From the NCBI GenBank assembly GCA_013399695.1, contig VXAU01000295.1, positions 845,103 to 909,102 of the forward strand: a DNA stretch of 64,000 nucleotides, read 5' to 3'. The DNA comes from Formicarius rufipectus (lineage: Eukaryota > Chordata > Aves > Passeriformes > Formicariidae). The notes beneath the pieces were generated by a model. That model did not search any database. It was not told the origin of the DNA and was given only the letters and a program-made list of their open reading frames with translations. The translations under genes were made by a program, and so were the position numbers. This document shows, piece after piece, positions 1 to 14,476 of the stretch. Position 1 is the first letter of the stretch, and each line of letters opens with the position of its first letter.

Positions 1-3000
1 GGTTCTATTTTACGTCATGTGAGGAACACATCTAAAGGCAACTGACTTCAGAGATGAAATGGATTCCCAGTGAAATATACATCTTCTGACAGAGGTGGAA
101 GGACTATCTTTGGATTTGGGTTGGAGCTGCATGGAGAACATGAAATCTCTGTTAGATCCTGTTAACCCTAAAAAGCAAAGGAGGAAATATTATGGGTTCT
201 TGTTTTGTTATAAATTATTTAGAAATATTCTGATTGGTGCTACACTTAAAATAAAAAAAAAAAGTTGAAATACTTGTGCAGCAGATACAAAGAGCAACAG
301 CAGTTAGGACATTTCTGAAAACTGAGTATCAACCTTAGGTTTAAAAATATTCTCTGAGTCCAACCTCAGGAAAAAGAAAATTATTCTGCTTTTTATTATC
401 TTAGAAATTACATTTTTGAGAAATGCTGGAGCACTTCCTTGCAGATTAAATATGTCATTGTGGCTTCATTGTTTCAGCCCATAACATATGACCTGGTAGA
501 TGTCTTGATATGACATCTGTATGCATTACTTGGCGCTCTGAATACACATCCCTTGGGAGAGGTAATCCTTCTGCATGACCAAAGGATGTAAATGAGCTTT
601 CCGAAGAGTCTTTGCACCATCCTTCCCTCACTGATTGACAGTTGCCAAGTTTTCTTTTCACAGATTCTCTTTTTTGGTTATGCCTTTTCAAATAGGCATA
701 AGAGCAGAAAAAGTTAATAGAGTGACGAGCAGGAAAGTTTCTTTAGCCATAGTTGCTTTTCTACCTTCAGAGCACAGTACAATTTTTGTATTTTTCTACC
801 TAAATTTTACTTTACAGTGTGCTTAATAGCATGAACTGGTCAAATGTAAAATTAAAATCAAGCTAACACTGTTTATTGTGATGTATATTTACTGCTTCTA
901 CAAGTGCCACTATATTATTTTCCGAAATCTACAATTTGGATGATTCTGCAAGTTGTTTTTTCAAATACTTGAGCAAGAATATTTTTTCTTTTAATAATAT
1001 TCTAAAGGAAGTTTTTAAAGAAGACTTGGTCAAATATATGATGTGTTTGTTTTCACTGAGACATGATAGTGAATTAAGATTAGAAAGTCTGGTAGAAAGA
1101 GACATACAGAAGAAACATTAAAAAAAAAACCCAAATATTTGTTTAAGGCAAAAATTTCTTTTGAGTTGGTTTTTTTGGGTTTTGTTTTTGTTTTTTAATT
1201 GTTATATTCATATCTAATTTTCATGGATGGATGCAATTAAATACATGTTTTAAATAATGCAGTTCTCTGAAATTTTCAAGTCTTCAGACAGAAAATACAT
1301 TATTGCTCTATATAAAACTTGGGAGACATGAAGCAAAAAAAGTTGGGTTTAGTTCATTCAACAAAGCTAGTTTAGTTCATTTTCATCCCATTTCTACATT
1401 TCAGCTGTTTTAACTATTATGTGACAAGCTTTTAATTTGAAATAGTCATTTTATCGCCCTTTACTGGTGAATTGTGTAAAACACTGAAATGGAGAAAGAT
1501 AGGATCAGAATGTCTTGCTTTCCAGCAGTCCCTGACTGGTCTCCTGGTTCTTATTCTGCAGAGCTGTTGCTCTCAACCACTGCTCGAGAGAGCACCTTGC
1601 AGTTTGTGGAAGTGCCTGAGCTTGCTTTCTGGTGGGTTTGCGGTACCTTACTGTCACTGTGGCAAGTCTGCCAGTCTGAATGACAGGGTTGCTTATGTTG
1701 CTAAAAAGCACACCAGTGTATGCCATAATACACTGCTCAGTAGAATTTAAAAATGGGGATTTTTACTTTACCATCCAAGCATGCCATGTATGAATGTCTT
1801 CACAAAATACTGTTCCTTTTATTTTGGTACTTAAAGCACTGCTATTTATCAGATCATTTTAAGACATGTCTAAGACAGTTTTTGTCTTTGGCTCAGATTG
1901 CGTAGTTCAGTAATTTTGCTGCACAGTCAGGTTCTCAAGTACCTTTTTTTTAGTGTATTTTAATAGATTGACTCAAGATGAAAAGTAAGTTTGAGTCTAT
2001 AGGGACTTTTACAACTTTTCTTTTAGTAAAATATACCTGTGTAAAGTTGAATGACCTGGTTCTCTATATAACTCATTTGCAAACAAAGGTATACATAGCA
2101 TGCATCACTTGAAGACTTTACCATATCCTGCAAAGTATTGTCTGCCTTATAAAATAATGTTAAGGAGCGTTTGGAAAAATTTTATAATTAGAGTTATAGT
2201 TCCAAACATGATCAGTAAAGAAAATTTTGCCTGCCACGGGGTTAAAAAAGCTGCCTTTTCAATTAAAAAAAGTAGATAGTGTAAGTCAATTGTAGACTTC
2301 CATTTTTAGTAAAATGAGGTAACAATCTGAATCTTTATAAATCCCACTTTAAAAGGTTGTCTCTTGTCTGCACTCTCATGTATTGGTAAAGACAGTAATA
2401 GACATTTGTTTGTAAAATGGGATTTTGTCTTATTCTTACTCTCACTAGTAACACTTCTGTTGTTCACACTAATCTATTTCATTGTATAGCAAGTGCAAGT
2501 TAACTATACTAACATGAGGTGTTAATGGAAAAGTCAGGCAATTGTTACCCATTACTTGTGTTCTCTTCAGTCATCTGGATGCTAAGCCATGTAATTTGAG
2601 GATTGATCTAAATACTTCATACTTTTTAATACGACTTGCTGGTGAAATTGCTTTTACACACTGTATTCATGAAAGATACAGTTTATGGCCAACACAAATA
2701 TGTGACTATTTTAGTCCAAAAAGAGACTTTTTGAAAGCATTCCTTGCATCACTCCTAGTATGAAGTGTTCTTCCAACCTTTTAGGAGTTTCTGTTTTCTT
2801 AATTTCTTAGTCATAGCTCGGATAGCATTGGAGGAGATTTTAGAATTTTCCTCTAAAATTTCCATTCTAATGTCAATAAAACAGTTAAAACAGTTATTCC
2901 ACAAGGTTATTAAATATTTACCTATTTTTACAGGTGAGCTTTGAATAAAACACAAAAGGACCCGAAATAAGCTGATATAATTCCCACGTGTTTTTAATTG

Positions 3001-3738
3001 AAAATCAGATTCCTATGAACCTATTTCATTTGCAAAACTGGCACTATATCTCCTATAAGGCAATAAAAAAGTTGTTTGAGAGGCTTCTACGTTATTTATC
3101 TCTCCAAATTTTGAACTTTGCTATTGAACCCCATTTTCTTTCCAACCTTCCCTTAGAATATCTATAAAATGGAGAACAGCACTAGTAAAATGCTTCTAGG
3201 TGTTTTATAACATATATTTGGGTAAATATAGAGGAACAGCTTTAGACTTCAGTGGCATTATATGTGGGAACAGAGTCTGAATGTCTTTGATAGCATTGAA
3301 CTAATTACTGAGTCAGGATCTTAAATAAATACATAGTCATTTTTTTTCTAAAAACACATTGCATTTGTATAGCCTTCCTGGATTTAAAATGCAGAGGAAT
3401 AGAATATTACTTGTACCAATTTATTAGGAGAGTTACCCCACTTCAATCAATGGAATTGGTGTAAATTTGCACTGTATTTGATAATGCTGGTATTTGATAA
3501 TTATTTTGTGCAATTCACAATGAACTGTCCAGGCAGAAAACTGTGTATTCCCAATTTAATAGTAATAGCTGTTAAAATGTAAATTTCCCTAGGGTCTTGC
3601 TAAATCTGTTATCTACCAAGAGATAACATATTGTGGATTGACATTTCATCAAATTCAATATTAGATGTGCAGTAAAACCTACATCAATGAATTATCCTGT
3701 AAACTTCTAATATTAATTTTTATTTCATTTTACAATAG
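1..3738 (+). other. Intron preceding the first visible MYO16 exon
   Basis: AT-rich non-coding sequence ending in the acceptor tttacaatag. I found no exon encoding the expected upstream motor segment (DIFGFE, then a F-E-Q-type end), no CR1 tail and no RNA gene. All open frames are under 100 codons and resemble no family. A short T-rich/A-rich stretch near 1120-1195 is the only simple sequence. Confidence 0.7.
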
Positions 3739-3891
3739 CTGTGCGTCAACATGACCAATGAGAAGATACATCAGTACATCAATGAAGTGCTTTTCCTACA
3801 AGAGCAAGCAGAATGTGTACAAGAGGGAGTTGCCATGGAAACAGTGTATTCTCCTGGTAACCATACTGCAACCTTGGATTTTTTCTTCCAG
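3739..3891 (+). CDS. MYO16: MYO16 exon 1 of window: motor domain, relay helix
   Basis: This exon encodes residues 1-51 of the fragment, starting LCVNMTNEKIHQYINEV and ending LDFFFQ. The TNEK at residues 6-9 and the following amphipathic helix match the relay helix of myosin motors (NYTNEKLQQFF in conventional myosin II), which carries the nucleotide state to the converter. The acceptor is tacaatag before 3739 and the donor is cag/gtagtt after 3891; both ends are phase 0. The ATG at 3751 is internal methionine, not a start, because the frame is open through LCVN to the acceptor and the motor is incomplete without upstream exons. The exon that should encode the preceding DIFGFE-type segment was not found in bases 1-3738. 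Confidence 0.95.
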
Positions 3892-4473
3892 GTAGTTTCC
3901 AGATCCATTTTACACCATCTATATTCATACAGAGTCTCTGCATGTTAGACTAATACAAACTTTTGCTTCCATTTTCTGATTTATTAATCATCAGACAAGG
4001 TGATGGGTTCGAAGAGACTATAGCTCAGGGGCTAACAGAGCTTACTGACAGTCCAGGGCTGAAGAAGGTGTAACAGAAACTCCGTGCCTGTACCAATTAA
4101 TGTGTAGCATCTGTGTATCATGACATGTCTGTAATGCCGCCCTGGGACTGACAAGTCTCTGTTGTAAGCCTAAGGGTTTCTGTAGTACCTGGAGCTAGTT
4201 TCTTGAGTACAACTTCTAAGAAGGAAGTAACTTAATCTGTTTCCTAAAGGATTGTCAATAGTGACCATTTTTGGCAACTGAAATATTGTTCCCTACATCT
4301 CTTGTAGAATTATCTGCTGTGTGCAGCCTTGAACTCTTACCGAAATTTTTTTTTTCTTTTCCTTGGGGTGATAGGTGTTTCTATTTACTAAATGCTAAAC
4401 CATGGTACTCTACAAGGAACAAATGAAATTCTATTACTCCGGTAGAAAATAAGAAGAATCTTTTTCATTTCAG
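3892..4473 (+). other. Intron 1 (582 bp)
   Basis: Short intron from donor gtagtt to acceptor tttcatttcag. An A-box-like word (tatagctcagggg, near 4019) occurs without the rest of a tRNA. Nothing else is recognisable. Confidence 0.85.
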
Positions 4474-4674
4474 AAACCATCAGGCTTTTTGTCAATGCTG
4501 GATGAAGAAAGCCAGTCTGTTTGGTCGGTGGAACAGAGTCTTTCTAAACGCATCCAGTCTTACTTGGATACATCAGACACAAATACAGTATATTCCTCCA
4601 CAAAAGATGGAAATGGTAACCTTGCCCCAAAGGATCTGGGCTCCACCTTCACTGTTATGCATTATGCTGGGAGG
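4474..4674 (+). CDS. MYO16: MYO16 exon 2 of window: lower 50-kDa motor subdomain
   Basis: This exon encodes residues 52-118, starting KPSGFLSMLDEES and ending VMHYAGR. The LDEE at 60-63 and HYAG at 114-117 are landmarks of all myosin motors (LLDEEC and HYAGTV in myosin II). The stretch between them is class-specific, with a DGNGN segment I associate with myosin XVI. The acceptor is tttcatttcag and the donor agg/gtaagt; both ends are phase 0. The preceding intron is only 582 bp. Reading past the donor would add about 15 residues and then a stop, so splicing is required. Confidence 0.96.
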
Positions 4675-7600
4675 GTAAGTGGTTTGAATGATAGTTTCCA
4701 TGCGGTTAATGAAAAAAAGTAAACAAAGAAACAAAAAAAATTACATGGCTTCTCCAACTCCTGGCTATAAATAACAACTACTGTGAAGTGATAAATTTTC
4801 AGAGGACAACTTAAAATCTCAATGCAATATCTCATGTATAAAATCTGTAGCTTATATCATAGCATACAGATGAAGGCTGCCTAATTCTGGCTCTGAAATT
4901 GTATCTTCACTGTGAGGATTTCATGTAGAAGGTGATTCAGATCTCTCAACATAAATGTTTAATGCCATTTTAGTTGGCTGTCATTTTGCCTTCAGATGTT
5001 GTTCCACAACAGTACAGGTCCCCTGCAGTTCCTTTACTGTGTATGTAAATACTTGGGATACCAGCATGCATCTGGTAAAAAAATTTAAAACAAAAACAAA
5101 CAAAACCTTTTTTGTTAGTAGTCATAACATTTTTTTTTCCTACTCCTTTTCTACAAAACCCCAGAACATGCTAACTGTCTTTCAATATGGCTGCAAAATA
5201 AGATTAATATTTTGCATTCCCCCTCCTACAGTGCTCACAGGAAAAGTGTAATCAGTTCTTTTAAATAAGCCTCTTACCCTTTTTTGTCCAATACTTCATT
5301 TTCACATGGTCTCCACCACCACAACCCACAACTCAAAGCAAGCAAATTAGGTATGTGCAAAAAAAGGGATAATAATTTATTTTTTAGATAATCTCATCGA
5401 TTGGCCCTTTGGTGATTAATCTGATATGCTTCCACTTGTCTCTGTTCAAAACATGGTATTTGAAGTGAACTAAGGAATGCAAATTTGTGGGCCAGTACAG
5501 CAGGGGCTCGTAGTTACCATTTTTCCAAAATTTTCTTTGAAATCAAGTGAGAACATAGATGGAAGACTGCAGAAATCAATCTTTATGTTTGAACAACTTG
5601 TTCTGTGTACTTCACACTTTCTAAGCCTTATGCAGATGATTCAATGAGATATCCATCCACTGATGGAATCCTTTAGAAGCGTTTTGCATCGCACATTTAG
5701 AAACTATTTATCTGCTGTGCCTCAAAACAGCCACATCTTGATCGTATACACTGTTGTTTACAAACGCAACTACAAGTGTTGCTGGTTGATGACTTTAAGT
5801 AGTAGGTCACTTTAAACCTGAGGTCTCGGTAAAGTCTGTTACCAGACAGAACCTGTCTTTTTCAGTGTTTAGTGGCATCACAAGATACGCACCTAATCCC
5901 TTCAGAAGCCTCCATGAAAGGTGCATGGGAACTGCAGGTGCTTCAGTATAACCAGACAGCTGGATGCTCCTCTTTACCTAAACAACAGCCTTAATTGATG
6001 AGTTTAATGAGGAAGAAATTTGGCAACTATGATAAAGTCTTTTGATTAGAATGTATATTGCGATTCTAAAATAAATACAGTATCTTTTCTGCCATTTTTG
6101 GTGACAGATAATCTGTCCTTCACAGGATTTTCTGAGTAAATGCAGGAAGTTTATCTGGTATGCTGCTAAAAAATCAGTTTAGATTTAGAAGGAAGTTCTT
6201 AGTGGTTGCTAGGGTAAGAACATGAGAAAAATAACTAATCCATGCTGCTAAAGGTACTGATGACACACTTTTTGGTATGATGAATATTTGAGGTAGATGT
6301 AGGTTGTTCTACACTCAGTCAGTTAACTGTTGGTAGTGTGTACTGATATGACATGTGTTCAAGACTTGTCTCCAAGTCACCAGAAACAGACTTGCTGGCT
6401 CTGTCATATGTCAGGATAACACTGTATGTCCTGAGTTCTCCAGTACAGATGAGAGGTTGGCATATGCATGCTTAGGCTTCTTTAGCTAGATTAAGATCTT
6501 TGACAGCAGTATAGATGTGGAGAGGTCCATCTTGTGGCTCCTCATTTGGAAATGAAGCTGGTGGAAGTCCTAAATTGTCTTCTGACGCAAGCAAATTTAT
6601 TCCCGCCCAATGATAGAAATGTGATAATTATGGAAAGGATTAAGGCTATTTGGGTAGTCCTTAAATTCCTAACCTAAATACTCTGAATAACTCCCAGGAG
6701 GTTCTTCTTTCATCACACGGCCTTCTACTTAGACTCACATTATTTGCCAGAGGTAAGTGGTTTGAATATCTGCGCTATTCAATAGGAATGTGAGCACACA
6801 GTGGTTAAATAACAGTACAATGAAGAACTAGCCATGAACTCTAGATGTCTAGTTTAATTTATAAACTTTTTTTCTACTTGTTACGTAAGTATTTTTTAAT
6901 GCAGTTTTGTTTATACAAATTTATCACAATAGCTCAAAAAGGTTCCACACCCCAAAACCTGACATGGAAGCAGCAGCAAGGCAACTGCATTGAAATCACA
7001 ACCAAAATAATAAGGAAATGTTTGTTTTATTCTCCGAAGAAACACCTGAAAGATTTGTTAAAACCAACATTTCAGGTGCCTAGTTCTGAAAGTTAAACTG
7101 TGAGTGGTAAAGAGAACACTTTTCATTAACGTGTGTTTTAGCCTTGCGTGGTTGTTTAGATTTTGTGTTATAACATAGACACTTGGTTTGACCTTTTCCT
7201 AATAATAGTAGTGACATTTAATCTAAAAGCATGAACAAATAGACAGCTCTCCAAGTAATGTAAATTCACACATTCTTTTGAAGTCAGTGGAGATCATTGG
7301 ATTTACATTGGCCAAGGAACTGTTGCAGACAGTCAGGTTGTTCTTTGCATCATTACAACAGTAAAATGCTTGGCCCTGCCAAAACAGAAAAGTTCTCTTG
7401 CAAGTGCTTATCCTTGCTTTAATAGTGATTGAGAAAAATCCGTAAAGACACTTGCATTTTTGGTATCTTGTGGAACTGTTATCTAGCTATCATAGATTGC
7501 AATTTCCAGTGATTTATGACATGTATTTACATAAACTCTCATGACTGTACTAAATGACACAAATTGAGTTTATTCTGAGACTAGTATGTAAGTCGATAAC

Positions 7601-8857
7601 TTGGATATGAAAAACTAGGATTTTAAAACTGCTGATGCTGTTCTTGAGTTTGGGCTATTACTAAATTTAGTAGCTTTATATAGAAGTCATTTGTGATTTA
7701 TGCTTTATAAAAATTGTTAAAGGATCAGGCTTTTAAGTATATTAGGCCTTATTGGCACACAAAAATAAGAATTTCATATAGAAAGTAACAGAATAGTTGG
7801 CAGGTTTTGAGAGCCATTTTTATCATCTGATATCAATTAAATGAATCTAAAGTAAGTGAAGTGTAGAGCAATCTGCATTATTGCCTTCAGAGATGTCCAA
7901 ATTTAAAACAAGGGAGCTTGATTTTGTTCCCACTTACCACAATTTTTCACGGATTGTGACTCCTTTAACTTGGTAAAGCTTCTCATTATTTACATGAGTG
8001 TAACTGAAAGATGAATCAGAGGGTAGAGAGTGATGTAGCAGTAAATTGTGATAGGGAATTGAACATGAAAATTTTCACTTCTAGGATTAAACATTTGCAT
8101 TCAGGTGATGTGTCTAGGCTGGCAGTTGTGGAGGAAGGCACTCTGCATGCAGGCTCTGTGTTAGAAGGTGAAGCAGACATCCTGCTTTCTCTAGATAGCA
8201 GAAGTTGTAACCACAATGTTGTTCACAGCCATTGTGAAAGAGCTGCTGCTCCAGGTCATGCAGAGGAAGAAAAAACCAAGCTAACATTCTGTGTTGGCCC
8301 TGGTATGAACCTCTTGTGACCCTTTTAATTTGTGCTCTTCTTCAGTACTGTAGGTCCAGAATGAATTGGGTTCACTTCTTTACTCAGGCACTTACACACT
8401 TACAGTAACTATTTTAGCAACTTTGTGTAAATGCAGTTACACTGGAAAATGCAGTCGTTAAAAAGTCTTCCTCACTGAAAAGACCTCCTTTTGTACATTT
8501 AGTTAGCATTGACAGACAACATTTCGTGAACAAAACTGATATTTCTAGGTTTATATTATGAGAGAATTACAGCAGATGCAGATGTGTCCATGCAGTTTTA
8601 AGCACCTCTGATATGTTCATACTTCAAAATTTTGTGTAATGGCACTCATAGAAAAATTACCTTCTCTTCCACTATCAAGTCTTTTTGGTTGACTGTAGTC
8701 ATGAATTTTCAGGTATTGCCCATTCCCTGAAGTTTCCTTCTCAGAAGCTTTTTCTGAGAATAAATGTGCCAAATTATTGATTAAAACATCATGACCCTTA
8801 GATCATTCCAGAAAAAGAAGTACTGAGAGAAAAAGAGAAGAGACACTGGATCAGAAG

Positions 8858-8905
8858 TAAAGGAAAAAAAAAAAGGAAAAAAAGAAAGAAAAATAAAAAA
8901 GAGAA
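8858..8905. repeat. Purine (A-rich) tract
   Basis: A and G almost exclusively, with runs of 11 A and aaagaaagaaaaa units. Confidence 0.85.
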
Positions 8906-10935
8906 ACACAAGGATGAAGTGAGACGAAGAACACATATGAGGCTCAAAGTAATATGCAAGGGGAAAAAAAACCAATTAGTATGTAATCCATACTTGATTT
9001 CCTGGATGAAGCAGTACTTTGATAAAATCTATGTGTATGAGATCATTCTGGGAGACCTTTGATTTTTTTCTAATTTTTCTTGACTGTTTTGGAAGAAAAA
9101 AATAGGAAAAATCTGCACAAGTTAACTTCTGCACATGGAAAAAATCAGCACAGAGATGAGTTTTTTAATGGAATCTGAGAGTGAATACTGTATTACACAA
9201 ATATGACACAATGATCCAGTGGAAGAAACAAAATGAATTTTTCCTCATTTCTCTTGAATTTCACTCATCCCTGCAGAACATTAAATCTGTCTTTTTCTGC
9301 ATAGGCAATATGATACATTGCTCATGAACACACATGAACACATGCTTAGCAAAGGCCACTGTGAGCGTTAGTACTTTATCTTACCAAGTGTTTTACTTTA
9401 TCTCTCAGTTTTAATTTTACAGCTGAACAGGATCCTACAATGCCTTGACATATTATGTGTCTTTTCTAAGAGCTATTTAATGTCTTGGTATCTGAATGCT
9501 GTAAGACAAAAAGCTTATCTGTTATGTTCAGACAGAAGGTAGAGAAGAATGATTTAGGGTTTTATGACTTAAAACAAAACAAAAAGAAAAAAACACACAC
9601 ACAAAAAAAACCCCTAGTGGAAGACTTTATCTGAAGGTTGTTAAACACATTTCCCTGAACACTGGCAGTCTGATCTCTTCTGGAAAAATTCTGTTCATCT
9701 TGGGCATTGCTTTGTTTCTGATGCCTGACATGAACGTGGGTGTCCTCAGATGCTTCTCACAGAGACTGTCTGCCTGGCAGCACTGTGAGAGAAGAGGCAC
9801 ACTGGTTCCACTACACCTTGCAAGCTGGTCGTGTGGGAGCAAAGTGTTTTATGGGTGCATCTGATCATCAGCTGAAGCTATACTAAGAATCTGTAATAGT
9901 GAGTTTCTAGGTTCTTTCACTGATAACATTAATATTTACATTGCTGACTCCCATGTAATGAAAAGCTTCATGTGAGTTATATCTCTGAACTGCTGGACAT
10001 AGCAGTAGTCACAATTTTTGACGAATAACATTCCCATCATTAAACTCTCTCAAGGAAATGAAGTTTTTCATTATTTAAAATTTTATGAAAGAATTAACAT
10101 ATAGATAAGTAAATCAGAAATATTGTTGTTGTTGGCTGGACTTTGCGAACGAAGATCTTGGGATAAGCCTGCGCAATGGATTTTTTTAAGTGAGGCACAG
10201 AAATCAGAAATATATTATCTTTGCATAATGCCAAAAAACACAACTTTACCTAATAGTGGTATTTAACATACCAGTATTTGAGATAATGAACTATTTTTCT
10301 CATTGTTCCTGTAATCTGAATAATAGGTTGTCATAATTTAAGCTTTCTGCAGTTTAAATTAAACTTGAATTTACAAATTAGATAAGCCCCTTATCACTGT
10401 TTGCCTTGCTACTATTTTGAATTTTAGTACTGTAATAAACCGATCAGACCCAAAGATCAACTTCTTTGCCCTATAAACCAGTGCACATAATGTCCTTTAA
10501 GTGCAGATCAATGTCTCTTCCATTTCTCAGGTATGTACATTGCAAAAATACCTCTCAGCTGTCAGCTTACCTTCACCAAGGCAGTCTTCTCTGAAATGCC
10601 TTATATATCCCAGGCAGATGCTGAAACTGAACCTCTAAATCAAAAGATGAAAGGAGATGGATTAATCAATAGGGATGCTTTGCTTTCATTTTCTCTATTT
10701 TTTTCCTCGGGCTGAATCCCCAGACTTTACAATGAAGTTACTCTAGTCTAATCTGTAGTACCAAGACCTATAAAAGGTTCTTGTTTTCACACAGGCAAGG
10801 GAGTCATGCTTTTTCTCCCCTACTCTCTTTTTTCCTTTAAACAGACTTGATTTGGGACCTACAGGAAAAAAAAAATTATAAAACACTTCCCCCACCCTCC
10901 TGTTTTGTTTCTAGATATCTGGTTGTTTCGAAATG

Positions 10936-10995
10936 CTATAATATCATAGTGTTAGGATAAGACTTTAGGGGCTATAAGATTATTCAGTTCACTCA
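10936..10995 (-). mobile_element. Possible decayed CR1 tail in intron 2
   Basis: Plus-strand ataatatcatagtgttagga, then gactttaggggctataagat, then tattcagttc. This keeps the layout of an inverted CR1 3' end (atcatagaat, ttagg, gaccttaag, atcatcagttc) but with many changes. Could be chance. Confidence 0.35.
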
Positions 10996-12185
10996 TTGCT
11001 TAGCAGACTTGGTTTGGGAGGTTGGTAAGCCCAGAGATTGTTAAAAGATGGCACACTCAAGCATATCACTCACATTTAAGTACTGGCAGAAAATTAGCAA
11101 CTGAAAGTGACCCTCTGTGCACTGAAACTGTCCTTGAATGTGTTCTCAAAAATTTCTCTTCTGCTACAGGAACTGATTATTTTCTTATTAACTAAAATTT
11201 ACAAGACATGCAAAACTGTGGGGTTTTGAGTTACATTTTGCTATTAAAATAGTATTTTTTTCCCCTTCTAACTGTGAATACAGCCAAATCATTCTTAATA
11301 TTCCAGGTGCATTTTCCTGCCTTGTTTTAGAGTTCCTGCCAGATATGCCATTAAGCATGAGTCCTTTGGGCCTATCACAAGATATGAAAACTTGTTACCA
11401 AAAAAAAAATAAAAAATTAAGAAATTGATGAGAAATATATGTAAAGGTGATTCCTATTGATAAAGTATATTGGGAAATCAAATAAATTTAGAGAAAATCC
11501 CATACGCAAGTTGGATGTTTGACAGAGAATATGTAGTTCAGAAGAGAATAGATACTTTAGTTGAGACGTATAATCTTCTGATTCTGCGTCAAGAAGATAG
11601 TGAAGGAAAGAGACAAGAGTATGCAAGATAAAAGTGAAGTACAGTTCCCAGAGTTAGCTCTGTGCACATTTGGTGAGCCTCCTGTTTTCTGGGTGGGTTT
11701 TTTTACCTCTTATTTGTATCTGGTAGTTCTCATGTTAAAGCCAGCCACGCTAACTTAAATGGCCAGAAAGCAAGTTCAAAACAGATAAAATTAAGTATTT
11801 TTTCATACTTAATAATTAGTGAAGCTCCTTGACACAGAGTGTTACAGATGCTGGAAGTGTTAATGACTTCTGGAAACAGAGACTTGAGGAGGAAATGCCA
11901 GTCAACAGATACTAAACACAAATATCAGATACAACCTGCAGGTCAAGAGCTCCCTCCTGGGCAGAGCCCTGTAAGCTGAGAGGGGAACTACTGGCTGGAA
12001 GGGTGGAAGTATTCAATATTTTTTCCTAAATATTCAGGACTAAATGAACATTTGGCCATCCCCACTACCACTGTGCTTAGGTTAAACTCTCTTCCTTTGT
12101 GAAGTTAAATTAAGAAGAAAAGCAAATCCAACCCCTTTTTGTTTTAATCTCTTATAATAAAATAAAATGCAGTGTGGAACTGAAC

Positions 12186-12211
12186 TTTTTCTTTTTTTTT
12201 TTTTTTTTTTT
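12186..12211. repeat. Poly-T tract
   Basis: Twenty T residues in a row after tttttc, followed directly by aataaaacg. Confidence 0.9.
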
Positions 12212-14476
12212 AATAAAACGAGTTCAACTATTCAGATAGTATCTAGAGATCTTACTTCCTTTGCTTAACATAGCTCCATAGGTTTGCATACTGTGTACTC
12301 TGAAGAATTCAGCAAGATAAAGCAAGCAGCTGCAATAAATGTGACAGTAGGGAGTGCATCTTAGAATACTGGAGCCGTGATCTAAGCAAGTGCACATTTC
12401 CTGTTTGAATTATATAATATTTGTTTGGATTTTGTCTCCCCAGATAAACTGTCTACTGTGCTTGAGTGCCAACCAGTGCAGAATTCTGGCCAGGTTTACT
12501 TTAGAAACCCAATGGAAGAAAACTGAGGGAAATATATGTGCTTTGGGTGGTATGTAGTTTGGCATCTCTTATGAGGGTAGAATTAAATTAACAAAATTGG
12601 CAGCTAGAAAAGGCCTTATTTCTTTTTCTTTTTTGTGGGTCTGACAATGAATATGGAACCCTAGAGCGTCATTTCACTGAGTCAGTTTTCATGTCTTTAG
12701 GCAGTGAATTAATTTACCAAGTTGATGGGAAAACTGTTAGAGAGTTAGCAATTTCTTCATAAAAGAGAATCCTCCTAACTTTTATGTATTCTATGTGATA
12801 TGAGATACGCCTTATGAATATAGTTCTAAAGGTTGGTGATTTATTATACTAGCGTCAAAACTGAAAGTTCTGCCTGTTTCAATCTAGACACTTAATCATA
12901 ATATAGTGTCTCCCACTGCTACACTTACCAAGTCCTTCTACCAATACTAACTCTCTTCTAATTTAGCCAAAACCCAAGATGCTCAATTAGGAACTCGAAT
13001 TACGCATTTGTCAAATAAGTTTTTTTAATTACCTTTTACGGACTAGTATGGTAGAACATTTATATTAAGTACATGAAAAGCATTTAATAGTATACTTAAA
13101 TTATTCTAATAGTTTGCTAACTGTGTTGTGTGTTCTTAGGAAATGCAATTAGAACATTATATAACATTGCATCTGTCATGGAAAAGAACCATAATTCTAT
13201 TGCTGTACCTTTTTCATGTCAGATGCCATACTAATTACATCATTTGACAATTACTCACTCTAGCAGATTATACACATTCGAGTCATATAATCTCTTTTGT
13301 GAGTTAGATAACATTGAATAGTCAAATGACCCAATGGAAAATTAGTGCACTGATTAATATTACTAATCTTAATTATATATTTACAGCTTTATTAAATGTA
13401 CAAGGATAACATTTCGCCAAATACCTAAGGGTATTAGGATATAGTTCCAATAAAAAAATTAAAGAAGGCTCTAGATAGTAACATGGTCCCAAGGTAAATA
13501 AAATCAAAGCGTATTCTAAGAAGTTCCCATTAAGTACCTGCCTAATCCTGGAGGTATTGCAATCTATAATTTTCTTCCTTTTTAACTTAAAAATTTCCTT
13601 TGGGTTCTACTAGTGTGCAAGACAGGGCTGTATATATCTCAAGCCTGTAAATTAACTAGTTGTTTTTCTTCTGACCCCATAAAGAGTGAAAAAAAAAAAA
13701 CAACAGCTGGGCTCACTGACTGCTTTCTTGTCTCGGTGCTCCTTTTCTATGTAGCGTCTTTAGGGATGGGTTCTATGTTAAAACAGATATTTGGTTATAT
13801 TTTTTCTTGTTGGATGTACCCTCAGGACCTCTGGCTAGAGGCTCACATATTGCTCCATTCTCAGAATGCCCACCACATGTCAGAGTTTATCTGCAGTCAG
13901 ATGGCAGATGCAGTGACAATCCAACTGTCTGTTCTTGAAATCAGGACATCAGGCAATTGAGGTGGCCCAAAAACCTTATGTGTGTAGTCCTTAGAAAGGC
14001 AAATGGGATTTGTATGGACTGAATTTGCCTCCCAAACACATATCAGTTGTTGGAACTTGACGTGAGTGTGAGCTGTGACTCAGATTGCTCCAGGAGTGTT
14101 TCGTCATGGTCAGTGGGGGTAGTTTCCTACTGACAAGGAGATCTGTGATCTGGGAGTGACTTTCTCATCCTACAGGGCAAGTGATGTTTAGGTCACTGTC
14201 TCCTGCTGTACCATACATTTTTGAGTAAAAGTTGCACATTGTAGAAATATTTTATAATCAATCTGATGCAATTTGTGTATACTTGCAGAGGCACACGAGG
14301 TTCAACAACTAGTTCTTCTGATTGATAATGCTGGCACTAAGAAAATGGCAAAAGACACTACCCGGTGCCAGTCTTTAACTGTTCAGTGGCAAAAAACATA
14401 ACTTAATTTCTACTGCTTTAAGATTTTTTAAAGATGCATTGGTCATTACTAATGATGTCACAATATTTTATTATAG

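Larger units (their letters stand above)
4675..14476 (+). other. Intron 2 (9.8 kb)
   Basis: Non-coding, from donor gtaagt to acceptor ttattatag. It contains purine-rich tracts (8858-8905), an A/CA-rich patch (9583-9613), a possible decayed CR1 tail (10936-10995) and a T tract (12186-12211). Open frames of 60-115 codons in it show no family resemblance and often overlap on both strands, as expected by chance. Confidence 0.8.

Noticed and set aside
85..115. atctttggatttggg, similar to the coding of the DIFGFE motor motif
   Set aside because: The frame does not continue with E-E/N-S-F-type residues and lacks a donor at the expected distance; taken as chance.
4010..4085. tRNA-like A-box word (tatagctcagggg)
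   Set aside because: No acceptor stem pairing and no B-box (GGTTCGAATCC-like) at the right distance; the GGTTCGA seen lies upstream, in the wrong order.
8011..8319. 102-codon open frame with an overlapping antisense frame
   Set aside because: No motif recognised; mutually overlapping frames on both strands are typical of chance.
13613..13960. 115-codon open frame in intron 2
   Set aside because: No family resemblance, no convincing splice sites joining it to MYO16, and it would break the exon 2-exon 3 junction that already fits.
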